Translations under genes and position numbers: made by a program
Shown: one piece after another, positions 34,149-44,135 of the stretch
Numbering within the stretch: position 1 is the stretch's first letter
Layout: each line of letters begins with the position of its first letter
Assembly: GCA_024279135.1 (NCBI GenBank)
Contig: JAJRRU010000003.1
Location: forward strand, 1-64,000
Length of the DNA: 64,000 bases
Direction: 5' to 3'
Source of the DNA: Alphaproteobacteria bacterium
Lineage (GTDB): Bacteria; Pseudomonadota; Alphaproteobacteria; Rhodospirillales; Casp-alpha2
The notes under the pieces: generated by a model
Told to the model about the DNA's origin: nothing
The model's input: the letters and a program-made list of their open reading frames with translations, nothing else
Database searches by the model: none

Positions 34149-35018
34149 TTACAGTGGGTTATGCGCCGTTATTACCCAGGATGATGATGCCATGATAACA
34201 CCTTCGCTGGCGGTGTTGTGCTGTGTAATGGCCGCAGCCATGGCTTTTTCAATCTCAGGCCGCTTCGATTCGGCATCGTCCCCGGCCTCACGGAACACTT
34301 CACCAGCAGGCCCTAAAGCCAGTTGGAAGTTAATGGCATCCTCGATATTGGTCCCAACCACCACCGGGGCGTCAACCCGTTCGAAGTTGATGTCGCTGTA
34401 ACCGGCGACCTCCAGCATTTTAGTCACCGTTTCCTGTCCGGCCATGGAAAAGGGTCCCGGCTCGCATGTGGCCGCGTTATCGTCCGGCGGTGGCAGGAAC
34501 TCCAGCACCACGTCTTTAGCCATGCTGAGCCAGGGATTGTCTTCCGGGGCTCGCCAGACGATCTGGGTCATAATGGCGCCCGGTTTCATGGCGTTGCGCA
34601 TGTTCCGCAAGCCCGCAACCGGATTGGCAAAAAACATTGTACCGAAGCGGGAGAAGACAAAGTCAAATTCCGGTTCAAATGGCTCGTACAAAGCGTCCCC
34701 GTTGATAAAGGTGACGTTGTCGATCTGACGCTCAGCAATCTCTTTTCGGCCATACTCCATAAAGGCTTCACAACAATCCAGCCCGACCACCCGACCCGAT
34801 GGTCCGGTGCGTTGTGCAAGTTTAATGGCGGTATCCCCAAAACCACAGCCCACATCGAGCACGTTGTCGCCTTGTTTAACATTAAGGGTGGGGAAAATAG
34901 CCTCGCTGTGCTGGGTTAACCCATCGACCAGGACATGTTTGTATTTGATAAATTTAGGAACCAGTACCTCGTTCCAGAAATCGACAAATTCCGTATTGAC
35001 TTCCGGTTGACTTGTCAT
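34149..35018 (-). CDS. Class I SAM-dependent methyltransferase
   Basis: 289 aa. Motif I is VLDVGCGFGDTAIKLA near residue 55, followed by VGLDCCEAFMEYGR, the acidic motif INGDALYEPFE and the LRNMRNAMKPGAIM segment. The fold resembles the UbiE/Coq5-like group but the substrate is unknown. The C-terminal 90 residues (from about 200) add a region not seen in UbiE. It is a single gene, divergent from the LOG-family gene. Its start is clear, with GGGAGG upstream. Confidence 0.85.
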   Translation of the reverse strand: MTSQPEVNTEFVDFWNEVLVPKFIKYKHVLVDGLTQHSEAIFPTLNVKQGDNVLDVGCGFGDTAIKLAQRTGPSGRVVGLDCCEAFMEYGRKEIAERQIDNVTFINGDALYEPFEPEFDFVFSRFGTMFFANPVAGLRNMRNAMKPGAIMTQIVWRAPEDNPWLSMAKDVVLEFLPPPDDNAATCEPGPFSMAGQETVTKMLEVAGYSDINFERVDAPVVVGTNIEDAINFQLALGPAGEVFREAGDDAESKRPEIEKAMAAAITQHNTASEGVIMASSSWVITAHNPL

Positions 35019-35061
35019 CGTCGTCCTCCCTGAATTGTCATGGTGATTTGCCAGATAATTA

Positions 35062-35127
35062 TGCCCCTGTTGTGTGGCAACGACAATCTTTATCGGTTTT
35101 ATGTGCGGGACATTGGGGCAGTCCCGC
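35062..35127. promoter_or_regulatory. Hairpin with possible pseudoknot in the methyltransferase/LOG divergent region
   Basis: GCGGGAC (35105-35111) pairs perfectly with GTCCCGC (35121-35127). The loop contains GGGGCA (35115-35120), which is complementary to TGCCCC (35062-35067). No T-run follows, so it is not a terminator. It lies about 55 bp before the LOG start. It could be an RNA leader or a protein-binding dyad. Confidence 0.3.
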
Positions 35128-35181
35128 CATATAAAATGTTACACGTGTATTCCTATAAAACCAGAATGTGTGGGTGTAATA

Positions 35182-35766
35182 ATGGCTAAGGTTTCTTCCT
35201 TATGTGTTTTCTGCGGCTCAAGAGTTGGCAACGATCCGGCTTATGGCGAGGCCGCACGTGCATTGGGCGAGGAAATGGCACGGCGTAATATTCGCCTTGT
35301 CTACGGTGCCGGTTCCATCGGTCTGATGGGTGAAGTGGCTAAACAGGTCAGCCACAACGGTGGTAAAATTATCGGCATCATTCCTGAATTCCTCGATGAT
35401 ATGGAAGTAGGGCTCAAATCCTGTGATGAATTTATTGTTACTTCATCCATGCACGAACGAAAGGCCCGGATGTTCGATGAAGCCGACGCCTTTGTCAGCT
35501 TGCCCGGTGGTTTGGGAACGCTGGATGAAACCTTTGAGATCCTCACCTGGGCTCAGCTTGAACTGCATGACAAGCCGATTATCATCCTCGACATCAACGG
35601 TTATTGGCAAGCTTTGAAGACATTGATCGACAAGACGGTGGAAGACGGTTTTGCCTCAAACAGTGTCGAACGCCTGTTTCAGGTGGTCGATAGTGTGGAA
35701 GGCGTATTTGATGCGCTGGAAAAAGCCCCCCCATCCAAACAAAAAACCCAGAGCCGCCGATTGTAA
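35182..35766 (+). CDS. LOG-family nucleoside 5'-monophosphate phosphoribohydrolase
   Basis: 194 aa. The LOG/TIGR00730 signature is intact: SLCVFCGSRVGNDP at the start, VYGAGSIGLMG, the MHERKARMFDEADAFVSLPG stretch in two parts and the PGGLGTLDE catalytic motif near residue 112. Family members cleave cytokinin riboside monophosphates or other nucleotide 5'-monophosphates. I used ATG 35182, where family similarity begins; an upstream frame to 35074 has no support. icd follows 145 bp later on the same strand. Confidence 0.93.
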   Translation: MAKVSSLCVFCGSRVGNDPAYGEAARALGEEMARRNIRLVYGAGSIGLMGEVAKQVSHNGGKIIGIIPEFLDDMEVGLKSCDEFIVTSSMHERKARMFDEADAFVSLPGGLGTLDETFEILTWAQLELHDKPIIILDINGYWQALKTLIDKTVEDGFASNSVERLFQVVDSVEGVFDALEKAPPSKQKTQSRRL

Positions 35767-35911
35767 ATATACTGATGACTTTATCACCCACGATCTGGAA
35801 ATCCGGCGTTTTACCTCTATTCTGTGTCTTGCCAGTCAGCAGGCGGGTGATTATTCTTGCGCCCACGGAGCCGGATATCCGGGTTAATTTACACCTTTAA
35901 TGGAGAATATT

Positions 35912-37132
35912 ATGTCTAAGATCAAAGTTGTTAATCCTGTCGTTGAACTCGATGGCGACGAAATGACACGGATCATCTGGGCTTTTATCAAGGAAAAACT
36001 GATCCTGCCTTATCTGGATGTGGATTTGAAATACTATGATCTGAGCGTGCAAAAACGCGATGAGACAAATGATCAGATCACCATTGATTCAGCCAATGCC
36101 ATCAAACAGTATGGTGTGGGCGTCAAGTGCGCAACCATCACCCCGACCCCGGCCCGTGTCGAAGAATTTGGCCTGAAGGAAATGTGGCGCTCACCGAACG
36201 GCACAATCCGTAACATCATCGGCGGTACGGTATTCCGCCAACCGATTATCTGTCAGAACGTACCACGTCTGGTGCCGGGCTGGACCCGTCCTATTGTCAT
36301 CGGTCGTCATGCTTTTGGTGACCAGTACCGGGCGACGGATTTCAAATTTCCCGGCGCTGGCAAGCTGACCATGAAATTCGTGCCCGAAGACGGCGGCGAG
36401 CCTATCGAGCGTGAAGTGTTTGATGCGCCCAGTTCCGGAATTGCCATGGGCATGTATAATCTGGATGATTCCATTCGCGGTTTTGCTCAGGCCTGCCTCA
36501 ATTATGGTCTGGATATTGGCTGGCCCGTTTATCTGTCTCATAAAGATACGATCTTGAAACAGTATGATGGCCGCTTCGTGGAATTGTTCCGTGAAGTCTA
36601 TGAAAACGAATTTGCCGAGGCTTTCGAAGCGAAAGGCATTACCTATGAAGACCGCCTGATCGATGACATGGTGGCGTGTGCCATGAAATGGGATGGCGGG
36701 TTTGTCTGGGCCTGCAAGAACTATGACGGTGATGTACAATCCGATACGGTGGCCCAGGGCTTTGGTTCTCTGGGGCTGATGACCTCGGTTCTGATGACCC
36801 CGGATGGCAAGACCGTTGAAGCCGAAGCCGCCCACGGAACCGTGACGCGCCATTATCGCCAGCATCAACTGGGCAAGGAAACCTCCACCAATCCTATCGC
36901 CTCAATTTTCGCCTGGACCCAGGGTTTGATGGCTCGCGGTCGATTCGATGACACACCCGATGTTGAAAAATTTGCCAGCACACTGGAAAAAGTTTGCGTC
37001 GATACGGTCGAAAGCGGCCATATGACCAAGGATCTGGCGATCCTGATCGGGCCGGAACAGGCCTGGATGACCACCACACAGTTTCTCGACAAGCTGGACG
37101 AAAACCTGAAACAGGCTATGGCCGCGTGGTGA
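35912..37132 (+). CDS. icd: NADP-dependent isocitrate dehydrogenase (eukaryote-like dimeric type)
   Basis: 406 aa. It has the typical start [21 protein letters not shown], the substrate serine region [18 protein letters not shown] near residue 93, [12 protein letters not shown] and the metal-binding and cofactor region [10 protein letters not shown] to [12 protein letters not shown]. This IDH type is the usual TCA enzyme of alphaproteobacteria. The start ATG 35912 has GGAGAA 6 nt upstream, better than the ATG at 35900. It converts isocitrate to 2-oxoglutarate in the cytoplasm. Convergent with the phosphate transporter gene. Confidence 0.97.
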   Translation: MSKIKVVNPVVELDGDEMTRIIWAFIKEKLILPYLDVDLKYYDLSVQKRDETNDQITIDSANAIKQYGVGVKCATITPTPARVEEFGLKEMWRSPNGTIRNIIGGTVFRQPIICQNVPRLVPGWTRPIVIGRHAFGDQYRATDFKFPGAGKLTMKFVPEDGGEPIEREVFDAPSSGIAMGMYNLDDSIRGFAQACLNYGLDIGWPVYLSHKDTILKQYDGRFVELFREVYENEFAEAFEAKGITYEDRLIDDMVACAMKWDGGFVWACKNYDGDVQSDTVAQGFGSLGLMTSVLMTPDGKTVEAEAAHGTVTRHYRQHQLGKETSTNPIASIFAWTQGLMARGRFDDTPDVEKFASTLEKVCVDTVESGHMTKDLAILIGPEQAWMTTTQFLDKLDENLKQAMAAW

Positions 37133-37160
37133 TTTTGCTGGTCCGGATACCTAAACGGTT

Positions 37161-38678
37161 TTAAGGGATCAGTATCAACCCGTAATAAATCAACGCAGAC
37201 AGCAAGGCTGCGGACGGAACCGTGATGACCCAGGCCAGAATGATGGTCAGGAAATGTTTCCGTCTGACCAGCTTGCGCGGTTTGGAAGCTCCATGAGCTG
37301 AATGTTGGGGGTGATCCTGGGCCAGTATTTCTTGCCGTCTGCGTTTATTCCTTGCCGAATGGAATTCGCGGTAAAAACCGACACCGAATACGGCACCCAC
37401 GGCAATATGGGTGGAACTGACCGGCAGGCCGAGCCCGGATGCCACGATGACGGTTAAGGCCGCAGACAGCGAGACACAAAACGCGCGCATGGTATTTAGT
37501 TTGGTAATCTGTTCGCCGACCATGCGGATCAATCGCGGGCCGTACAGAAACAATCCCAGGGAAATGCCGCCCATACCGATCAGCATGACCCATAAGGGAA
37601 TGGCGACCTTGGTGGCGATGTCGCCCGACTGGACGCTGTAGAGAATGGCCGCCAGCGGCCCAATGGCGTTGGCCACATCATTGGCCCCGTGGGCAAAAGA
37701 TAACAGAGCCGCTGAGCAAATCAGGGGTGCTTTGAATAAAATGCGCAAAGACTGGTTTCTGTTTTCAAGACCGATCGATTGTCTGCGAATGACCGGTCTC
37801 ATGAGGGCATGTGTGGTGATGAAGACGAATGCGCCTGTTCCCAGGACGAATGTCACACCGGGCTGCCAGATTTTTTTCAGACCCTTCATGACCAGATAAC
37901 TGGAAAATGCCGCCGCCATGATAGCAACCAGCAGGGGAACCCAGGTTTGGGCTGCCTTGATCTTGTTATCCTTGTTAATGATCTTGGCCGTCAGGACAGC
38001 CAGAAAGCCAGCGGCTATCACTCCTCCCAATAGGGGGGAGATTATCCAGCTTGCGGCGATCTTGCTCATGGTGGGCCAGTTCACGGCACTAAAACCGACC
38101 GCGGCAATTCCCGCACCCATGACACCGCCGACGATGGAATGTGTGGTTGATACCGGTGCGCCGAGGAAGGTTGCCAGGTTAAGCCACAATCCGGCTGATA
38201 ACAGGGCCGCCATCATGATCCAGATAAAGGTCGTACTGTCAGGGACCAGCGCCGGGTCTATGATACCCTTTGATATGGTCGATACCACATCACCACCGGC
38301 AATTAACGCCCCGCTGCTTTCAAAGATTACCGCGATGACCAATGCCCCGCCAAGGGTCAGGGCCTTGGCACCTACGGCTGGCCCCACATTATTGGCAACG
38401 TCATTTGCGCCAATGTTAATGGCCATATAAGCGCCCAGGGCGGCGGCAATGATTATTATAATTCCATTGGCATGGTTGCCGGTCTGGCTGTTTGCAAAAA
38501 GTGCTGCGACGGCGATAAAAAGGATCGCCAGACCCGGGCTGATCAAGGTTCGCCGAACCGATATGTTTACCGCGGCGATTCTGGAAATTTTCTTTAGGTC
38601 TTTGTCCAGTACTTCGGATTTATGGGTTTTTTTGGGCTTATGGGAATTGTCCTGTGCGGAAGATGATTGTGTGTTCAT
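37161..38678 (-). CDS. PiT-family inorganic phosphate permease
   Basis: About 505 aa with 10-12 membrane helices. The two PHO4/PiT signatures are visible: AINIGANDVANNVGPAVGAKALT near residue 100 in two parts, and LLSFAHGANDVANAIGPLAA near 330. A histidine-rich cytoplasmic loop lies near the C-terminus (ILAQDHPQHSAHGASKP). The start ATG 38678 has GGGAG upstream; the longer frame to 38726 does not. Such carriers import phosphate with H+ or Na+, often as a metal-phosphate complex. No PhoB box was recognised upstream. Confidence 0.93.
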   Translation of the reverse strand: MNTQSSSAQDNSHKPKKTHKSEVLDKDLKKISRIAAVNISVRRTLISPGLAILFIAVAALFANSQTGNHANGIIIIIAAALGAYMAINIGANDVANNVGPAVGAKALTLGGALVIAVIFESSGALIAGGDVVSTISKGIIDPALVPDSTTFIWIMMAALLSAGLWLNLATFLGAPVSTTHSIVGGVMGAGIAAVGFSAVNWPTMSKIAASWIISPLLGGVIAAGFLAVLTAKIINKDNKIKAAQTWVPLLVAIMAAAFSSYLVMKGLKKIWQPGVTFVLGTGAFVFITTHALMRPVIRRQSIGLENRNQSLRILFKAPLICSAALLSFAHGANDVANAIGPLAAILYSVQSGDIATKVAIPLWVMLIGMGGISLGLFLYGPRLIRMVGEQITKLNTMRAFCVSLSAALTVIVASGLGLPVSSTHIAVGAVFGVGFYREFHSARNKRRRQEILAQDHPQHSAHGASKPRKLVRRKHFLTIILAWVITVPSAALLSALIYYGLILIP

Positions 38679-39006
38679 GACGGCTCCCTTCAGGTACGTT
38701 TCAATGACGTATCGGGGTCCATACAAATGATTGGGTTCAAAAGCAATCGTGAAAAACCTTGAAAACCGGAATAATTATTGAAAACCGCAAAATGCCACAA
38801 CACTCAAAATTTATTGTTCAATAGTGGTCATAAAGACAGAAAATACCGCAATGATTTGTCGTAAAATAATCATGAAATGCCTTGACCTTCTGCGGTCAGT
38901 CGCTTAAAAAACCGTTCATTCAGACAAGTGCCTGATGGCTGTGCCTGTTTGAGCGACCCATATCTTGATTTATTGCCATCTTATATTACTTACAAGGACA
39001 GAAAAA
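38679..39006. other. 328-bp intergenic region between the phosphate permease and rpmB
   Basis: AT-rich, no credible ORF. It contains the likely rpmB promoter (38882-38910) and a ribosome site AAGGAC near 38993. The permease promoter should lie in the left half, but no convincing -35/-10 pair was found there. Confidence 0.6.
38882..38910 (+). promoter_or_regulatory. Probable sigma-70 promoter of rpmB
   Basis: TTGACC (38882-38887), a 17-bp spacer, then TAAAAA (38905-38910). The predicted start would leave a leader of roughly 90 nt before rpmB. Box quality is good at -35 and moderate at -10. Confidence 0.5.
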
Positions 39007-39300
39007 ATGGCCAGACGCTGTGAGTTGACCGGCAAAGGTGTAATGACCGGAAACAATGTGAGCCATGCTCATAACAGGACCCGTCGTCGGTTTCTGCCGA
39101 ATCTTCAGGCCACGTCGCTGATCAGCGAAAGCCTGGGTGAGTCCATTCGCCTCAAGGTGTGTATCGGTGCCCTGCGTACGGTTGAGCATAAAGGCGGCCT
39201 GGATGCATTCTTGCTCGATGCACGCGATGCCAATTTGACCACCGATATGTTGCGTCTGAAAAAGCGCATCAAGAAAGCCGTCGCTGTGGTTGCTGCATAA
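39007..39300 (+). CDS. rpmB: 50S ribosomal protein L28
   Basis: 97 aa. The start MARRCELTGKGVMTGNNVSHA and the NRTRRRFLPNLQ segment are diagnostic for L28 of alphaproteobacteria. It is a basic protein of the large ribosomal subunit. The ATG at 39007 has AAGGAC upstream. It is a single-gene transcript with its own promoter and terminator, convergent with cobT. Confidence 0.98.
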   Translation: MARRCELTGKGVMTGNNVSHAHNRTRRRFLPNLQATSLISESLGESIRLKVCIGALRTVEHKGGLDAFLLDARDANLTTDMLRLKKRIKKAVAVVAA

Positions 39301-39329
39301 TACGGGTTTTATCAATCCGTGATCATGAC

Positions 39330-39354
39330 AAGGCTCGCTGTTGCGGGCCTTTTT
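39330..39354 (+). terminator. Rho-independent terminator of rpmB
   Basis: AAGGCTCGC (39330-39338) pairs with GCGGGCCTT (39343-39351) through a TGTT loop, with one G-T wobble. Five T residues end at 39354. The stem also has A residues on the other side and may stop cobT transcripts. Confidence 0.88.
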
Positions 39355-39375
39355 CATGTCTGGATTATATACTAT

Positions 39376-41220
39376 TTACGCCGGTCGTTTCTGGCTGTGG
39401 GGGCTGCGGTTTTCATCATCGAATAATTCCATGAGCTTCTGCATCATGGTTCCGCCAAGTTCCTCGGCATCGATCAGGGTCACCGCACGGTTATAATAGC
39501 GTGTCACGTCATGACCGATACCAATGGCGGTCAGTTCCACAGGCGATCTGGTTTCGATCCACGCAATGGTGTCGCGCAGGTGGCGTTCCAGATAATTCCC
39601 CGGGTTGGTTGACAGTGTGGCGTCATCGACGGGGGCACCGTCGGAAATCACCATCAGTATGCGCCGTTGTTCGGGCCGGGCGAGCAGGCGGTTATGGGCC
39701 CACAACAGGGCCTCGCCATCGATATTTTCCTTTAACAATCCCTCGCGCAGCATCAGGCCCAGATTGGCCTTGGCCCGGCGCCAGGGAGTTTCTGCGGATT
39801 TATAGATAATATGCCGCAAGTCGTTTAACCGACCGGGGTTTTTCGGCTTGTCAGCGGCAACCCAGCGCTCACGTGAAGAGCCGCCCTTCCATGAGCGGGT
39901 GGTAAAGCCCAGGACTTCGACCTTCACGCCACAGCGTTCCAGGGTGCGGGCCAGGATGTCTGCACTCATGGCCGCTACCGTGATGGGGCGGCCGCGCATG
40001 GAACCGGAATTGTCGATCAGCAGGGTTACTACCGTATCGCGGAACGACATTTCAGACTCCTGCTTGAACGAAAGCGGGTAAAACGGATCGATAACCACCC
40101 GCGACAGACGCGCCGCATCCAGAATGCCTTCTTCAAGATCGAAATGCCACGTGCGTTGTTGCTTGGCCATCAGGTTGCGCTGTAATCTGTTGGCGAGCTT
40201 CGAGATCAGGCCTTGCAGGTGGGATAATTGTTGATCGAGTTGGCTGCGCAACCGGTTCAGTTCTTCCGGGTCACACAGTTCATCGGCATGGATAATCTCA
40301 TCAAATTGTGTTGTGTAAGGCGTATAGGTGGTTACTTCGTGTCGGGCATTATCGTTATTATCGGGCCATTTGTTTGCACCGCTCGGGTCTTCGCCTGTTT
40401 CGCCGGGCAGGGAGTCTTCATCGCCCATGTCTGACATACCCTCGGCCTCGCCGTCAACCTCGCTGGACGTTTCATCCATCGCAGACGCACCTTCGCCGTC
40501 CATTTCGCCAGACTGATCATCAAGCCCGTTATCACTTTCGGGGTCAGTGTTCTCGTCCTCATCATTCTGGTCTTGGGAATCGATCACATCGGCATCGAGA
40601 ATATCCAGGGCCTGCATCATTTCGATGACCCGTTCGGCGAACTGCGACTGGTCGCCCATGCACTCTTGTAATTGATTAATCTGGTTGATAACCGTCTCAT
40701 CGATCCGCTCTGCCCAGAGATTGAACAGTTGTTTCGCGCCTTCGGGCCGCTTCAGGCCGCCCAGTTGTTCGCGCACCAATAACCCCAGAATATCTGAAAA
40801 CTGATCATCCCCGCGCTGGGTCAGTGCCGCGTAGTTTTTATCCGCACTGCGTTCTTCACCCAAGGCTTCCAGGTTGGCCGTGACGCCGCTCATCTTCCTG
40901 GCACCCAGGCTTTCGCAGCGAGCCTGTTCTATGGCGTCAAAAATTTGTCTTGCCTGGGGGTTGTCGAGCAGCAGATTGCGGTGGATCTTGTTGTCATGAT
41001 AAGACACCCGCAAAGCCAGTGAGTCGGCCATGCCTCGAACCAGTGAGACAGAGTGCGTCGTCAACCTGTGGGGTGGGGTCGGCAAATGGGCCGTCGTGCC
41101 CGAAATCCCTGGTGGTCCTTGCGAAAAGACAACCTCCAGTTCGCTATCCCTGGCGAGCGCCTTCAGGGCAGCAGACGTGGTCCTTTTGACAAGTTCAACC
41201 GGTTGTTCGTTTTCGTTCAC
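39376..41220 (-). CDS. cobT: Aerobic cobaltochelatase subunit CobT
   Basis: 614 aa. With CobS and CobN it inserts cobalt into hydrogenobyrinate a,c-diamide in the oxygen-tolerant B12 pathway. The N-terminal helical domain is followed by a very acidic region (about residues 210-285, rich in Asp, Glu, Gly and Ser), and a C-terminal von Willebrand A domain with the MIDAS motif DNSGSMRG near residue 410. cobS lies 25 bp upstream on the same strand. CobN is not in the window. The gene links to the corrinoid system at 8.9-23 kb, which needs B12. Confidence 0.96.
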   Translation of the reverse strand: MNENEQPVELVKRTTSAALKALARDSELEVVFSQGPPGISGTTAHLPTPPHRLTTHSVSLVRGMADSLALRVSYHDNKIHRNLLLDNPQARQIFDAIEQARCESLGARKMSGVTANLEALGEERSADKNYAALTQRGDDQFSDILGLLVREQLGGLKRPEGAKQLFNLWAERIDETVINQINQLQECMGDQSQFAERVIEMMQALDILDADVIDSQDQNDEDENTDPESDNGLDDQSGEMDGEGASAMDETSSEVDGEAEGMSDMGDEDSLPGETGEDPSGANKWPDNNDNARHEVTTYTPYTTQFDEIIHADELCDPEELNRLRSQLDQQLSHLQGLISKLANRLQRNLMAKQQRTWHFDLEEGILDAARLSRVVIDPFYPLSFKQESEMSFRDTVVTLLIDNSGSMRGRPITVAAMSADILARTLERCGVKVEVLGFTTRSWKGGSSRERWVAADKPKNPGRLNDLRHIIYKSAETPWRRAKANLGLMLREGLLKENIDGEALLWAHNRLLARPEQRRILMVISDGAPVDDATLSTNPGNYLERHLRDTIAWIETRSPVELTAIGIGHDVTRYYNRAVTLIDAEELGGTMMQKLMELFDDENRSPHSQKRPA

Positions 41221-41245
41221 CGTATTATCTACCCAGCATTTGCCG

Positions 41246-42238
41246 TTAACTTATCGTAATGTTGCCAATTGATTCAGGCAGTTCTTCATCGAAACACCGC
41301 TGATAGTATTCGGCGATCAACGGGCGTTCGTGCTCGTCACATTTATTGATGAACGTGACGCGAAAGGCGAAAGCTTGGTCCTTGAAAATACTGGTATTTT
41401 CTGCCCAGGTAATGACCGTGCGCGGCGACATCACCGTAGAGATATCACCGGCCATGAAACCAGCGCGGGTCAGATTTGCCAGTTCGACCATGTTGCGAAT
41501 GTTGGCCCGGCCTTCGGTGTTGTCAAAATCGGAGACCTTGGCCAGCACGATATTTTCTTCCGCAGCGGGTTCCAGATAATTAAGGGTTGTGACAATGTTC
41601 CAGCGATCCATCTGGCCCTGGTTGATCTGCTGGGTGCCGTGATACAGCCCGGTCGTATCGCCCAGCCCAACCGTGTTGGTGGTTGAAAACAATCTGAAGC
41701 AGGGGTGGGGATGCATAACCCGGTTCTGGTCCAACAGGGTCAGCTTGCCTTCGACTTCCAGTATCCGCTGAATGACAAACATCACATCTGGTCGCCCGGC
41801 ATCATATTCATCGAATACCAGGGCAACAGGATGCTGGATGGCCCAGGGCAGAATACCTTCGCGAAATTCGGTGATTTGCTGGCCGTCCTGTAAGACAATG
41901 GCATCCTTGCCGATCAGGTCAATACGGCTGATGTGGCTGTCCAGATTGATTCGGATGCAGGGCCAGTTTAGCTGAGCTGCGACCTGTTCGATATGGGTAG
42001 ACTTCCCGGTGCCGTGGTAGCCTTGAACCATGACCCGGCGGTTATGGGAAAAACCCGCAAGAATGGCCATGGTTGTATCGTGATCGAACTGGTAGGTCGG
42101 ATCGATTGCCGGGACGTGCTCATCGGCAATACTGAAACCGGGCACTTCCATTTTGCTGTCCAGGCCAAAGGCTTTTTTGACGGAAACCGTTGTGTCGGGT
42201 GCGTCCAGGGGAAACGAATCTTTTGCTGTAGAACTCAT
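41246..42238 (-). CDS. cobS: Aerobic cobaltochelatase subunit CobS
   Basis: 330 aa, MoxR-like AAA+ ATPase that powers cobalt insertion with CobT. Walker A is GYHGTGKST near residue 76, Walker B is LVFDEYDAG near 138, and the sensor-1 region is [13 protein letters not shown] used ATG 42238, where the conserved N-terminus ([15 protein letters not shown]) begins; the frame continues upstream to 42361 but crosses a palindromic intergenic element. CobS and CobT together form the chaperone-like complex that activates CobN. Confidence 0.95.
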   Translation of the reverse strand: MSSTAKDSFPLDAPDTTVSVKKAFGLDSKMEVPGFSIADEHVPAIDPTYQFDHDTTMAILAGFSHNRRVMVQGYHGTGKSTHIEQVAAQLNWPCIRINLDSHISRIDLIGKDAIVLQDGQQITEFREGILPWAIQHPVALVFDEYDAGRPDVMFVIQRILEVEGKLTLLDQNRVMHPHPCFRLFSTTNTVGLGDTTGLYHGTQQINQGQMDRWNIVTTLNYLEPAAEENIVLAKVSDFDNTEGRANIRNMVELANLTRAGFMAGDISTVMSPRTVITWAENTSIFKDQAFAFRVTFINKCDEHERPLIAEYYQRCFDEELPESIGNITIS

Positions 42239-42348
42239 GTGTATCGTCCATTGCGGAAATTCAGAAGGGGATGAAAATTGAAATGACGGGATAATCTGGT
42301 CGGATTTAAATCCACTATTGCCAAATTGTCTTAACAAGCTTTTTAAAC

Positions 42349-42445
42349 GGCGACTTCCCAAGGCTTTCTGGCTTTATCACGCCGGTATTCGATACACCGT
42401 ATCGCCGCACCGCACGCTTCTGGCTAAAAGTCTTGGGAAGTCGCC
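42349..42445. repeat. 97-bp palindromic element with 14-bp perfect inverted ends
   Basis: GGCGACTTCCCAAG (42349-42362) is matched perfectly by CTTGGGAAGTCGCC (42432-42445). Four further bases (CTTT with AAAG) extend the stem after a mismatch. The centre contains a second dyad, CGATAC-ACC-GTATCG (42390-42404). It lies between the J-domain gene and cobS, both on the minus strand. It could be a mobile palindromic repeat, a structured RNA or a processing hairpin. No second copy is present in the window and no target duplication was seen. Confidence 0.7.
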
Positions 42446-42487
42446 TCAGGGGTGCATTATCAAGCCAACGGCGTAGCAGGTCAAGGC

Positions 42488-43081
42488 TCAGTTGGTGTGA
42501 ATCCGGCTATTGGAAGCGTCCCGCAGTATATGGTAGGCCCGATTGATCTTTTTGATTTTTTCTTCCGATTTTTTAGACCCCTTGTTGGCGTCCGGGTGAT
42601 GAAGTTTAACCAGTTTCTTGTAGCGGGATTTTAAATCATTTGTCGATACCGGATAATCTATGCCCAGAACGCTATAGGCATTTTCCTCATCTTTGCTGAT
42701 GGGCGGTGATACCGGCTTGCACTGTGCGGGTTTATGGTCCTGCTTGCCATGTAAAATATGCATGGGGTCATGAATGAATTCGGGGTTGAGGGATGGCCCA
42801 CTGGTGCCGAGTTTCCATGACGGGCGGCGCCCGACCACATCATAGCGCCGGTCGCTTTCAACCGCGTCATCGTCCATGCCTTCGTAATAGTTCCAAGATT
42901 TGTTAACGAGCCGGATGTGATCCAGGCAGAACCAGCGATAGCTGTTAATCTCATCGCGTGAGCGTGGTGCACGATATGATCCGGTATGGTCACAGTCGGG
43001 CCATTCACAAGCATAATCATTTTGTTCCGGATGCCGGGGATTGTTATTACAGAAACTTTCCGTTTCGTGTCGGGTTTTCAT
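42488..43081 (-). CDS. J-domain protein with N-terminal Cys/His module
   Basis: 197 aa. The C-terminal 60 residues are a J domain (AYSVLGIDYPVSTNDLKSRY, then the HPD motif in KLHHPDANKG), which stimulates DnaK-type chaperones. The first 60 residues hold cysteines at 11, 25, 30 and 52 and His55, a likely zinc site. The architecture is the usual alphaproteobacterial 'DnaJ' neighbour of cobS and bolA. Its possible role is to recruit DnaK to a specific client; a link with CobS/CobT assembly is suggested only by position. Confidence 0.9.
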   Translation of the reverse strand: MKTRHETESFCNNNPRHPEQNDYACEWPDCDHTGSYRAPRSRDEINSYRWFCLDHIRLVNKSWNYYEGMDDDAVESDRRYDVVGRRPSWKLGTSGPSLNPEFIHDPMHILHGKQDHKPAQCKPVSPPISKDEENAYSVLGIDYPVSTNDLKSRYKKLVKLHHPDANKGSKKSEEKIKKINRAYHILRDASNSRIHTN

Positions 43082-43204
43082 GGTTTTATAGTCTATTCAG
43101 TTTCTTGAAGTTGTTTGCAGCGAACCACATGTTATATTATATCAAAATTGAATTGATGCTTGCATTATTTTTTTTAAAACCGTGTGCGAAGAACAGGACG
43201 ATCC

Positions 43205-43489
43205 ATGACAAACAGCCGTGAGGAAATGATCCAGCAGGCATTGAGTGCAGGACTGAAGCCGACGATACTTGATATCATCAATGATTCCCAGAGCCACGCT
43301 AGCCACGCCGGTCATACCGAAGCTGGCGGCGGATCGGAGACCCATTTTAAAATTATTATTGAAGCCGAATGTTTTACCGGCATTAAATTGCTGGAAAGAC
43401 AGCGCATGGTATACGCAATGCTGGCCCCGGTGTTTGCCGATGGCGTTCATTCCATCAGTCTGACGACCAACGCCCCGGGCGAACGATAA
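43205..43489 (+). CDS. BolA-family protein
   Basis: 94 aa. The BolA core is clear: an N-terminal helix, DSQSHASHAGH with metal-binding histidines, THFKIIIEAECFTG, and LLERQRMVYAMLAP with the helix-turn-helix-like end. BolA proteins work with monothiol glutaredoxins in iron-sulfur homeostasis or act as DNA-binding regulators. The ATG at 43205 has AGGAC upstream. It is divergent from the J-domain gene and convergent with the DUF2889 gene with a 6-bp gap. Confidence 0.94.
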   Translation: MTNSREEMIQQALSAGLKPTILDIINDSQSHASHAGHTEAGGGSETHFKIIIEAECFTGIKLLERQRMVYAMLAPVFADGVHSISLTTNAPGER

Positions 43490-43495
43490 GGTTAT

Positions 43496-44074
43496 TCAGC
43501 CCTGTTTTTTGTCAGGTTTTCCATCATCACCGGTATATTGATCGGCCCATTTTTGGCGCACAACCGGGCCGTCGGATGACAGGGCATGGCACGAATTGAC
43601 CAAACGTGTGGCATTATTTGCTTTTTGATCTTTGGTTGAATGTTTCTTTTCACCACCCAGGGTCTGGTAGGCCGTTGTGGCTATGGCGCCCAGTAATAAG
43701 TCCGTGATGTGGGTGCAGCCCTTGACCCGGCCAAAACGAGCCAGAACGTCTCTGCGCCAGCCCTGTTTAATCTGTAATCCGATAAGGCTGCGGTAGCTGT
43801 CGGTGATTTCCCGACAGATATTGAACGGGCTTGAATCCGTAACGACCTGGGCGTTGTGGATCATAAATTCGCCATCGACGGTTAGACGTACGTGCATTTC
43901 ATGGATGTATTCACCGGCGTTTATACCGCCACGGTCCTGATTGGCGAACGAATAGGTTTTTGTATCGGTGATACTGCCTTCTATATCCCACAACCCGTCA
44001 TCCCGGTAATAGCCTTTGCAGGTGATGTTTCGGGTATGGATATGTTCGCGCTCAACCGGCTTGGAAAGTGGCAT
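43496..44074 (-). CDS. DUF2889 domain protein
   Basis: About 192 aa. It matches DUF2889 by the sequence of segments REHIHTRNITCKGYYRDDG, WDIEGSITDTKTY, AGEYIHEMHVRLTVDGEF and GCTHITDLL. The family has no known enzymatic role; conserved Cys and His residues near the middle suggest metal binding. I took the ATG at 44074, which has GAGG upstream; the frame extends to 44101. No neighbour suggests function. Confidence 0.82.
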   Translation of the reverse strand: MPLSKPVEREHIHTRNITCKGYYRDDGLWDIEGSITDTKTYSFANQDRGGINAGEYIHEMHVRLTVDGEFMIHNAQVVTDSSPFNICREITDSYRSLIGLQIKQGWRRDVLARFGRVKGCTHITDLLLGAIATTAYQTLGGEKKHSTKDQKANNATRLVNSCHALSSDGPVVRQKWADQYTGDDGKPDKKQG

Positions 44075-44135
44075 GGATGACCTCTGATTGAATGAAGGCA
44101 AAGTGATGCGAGGTCTTTATTTCTGGCGTGAAATA

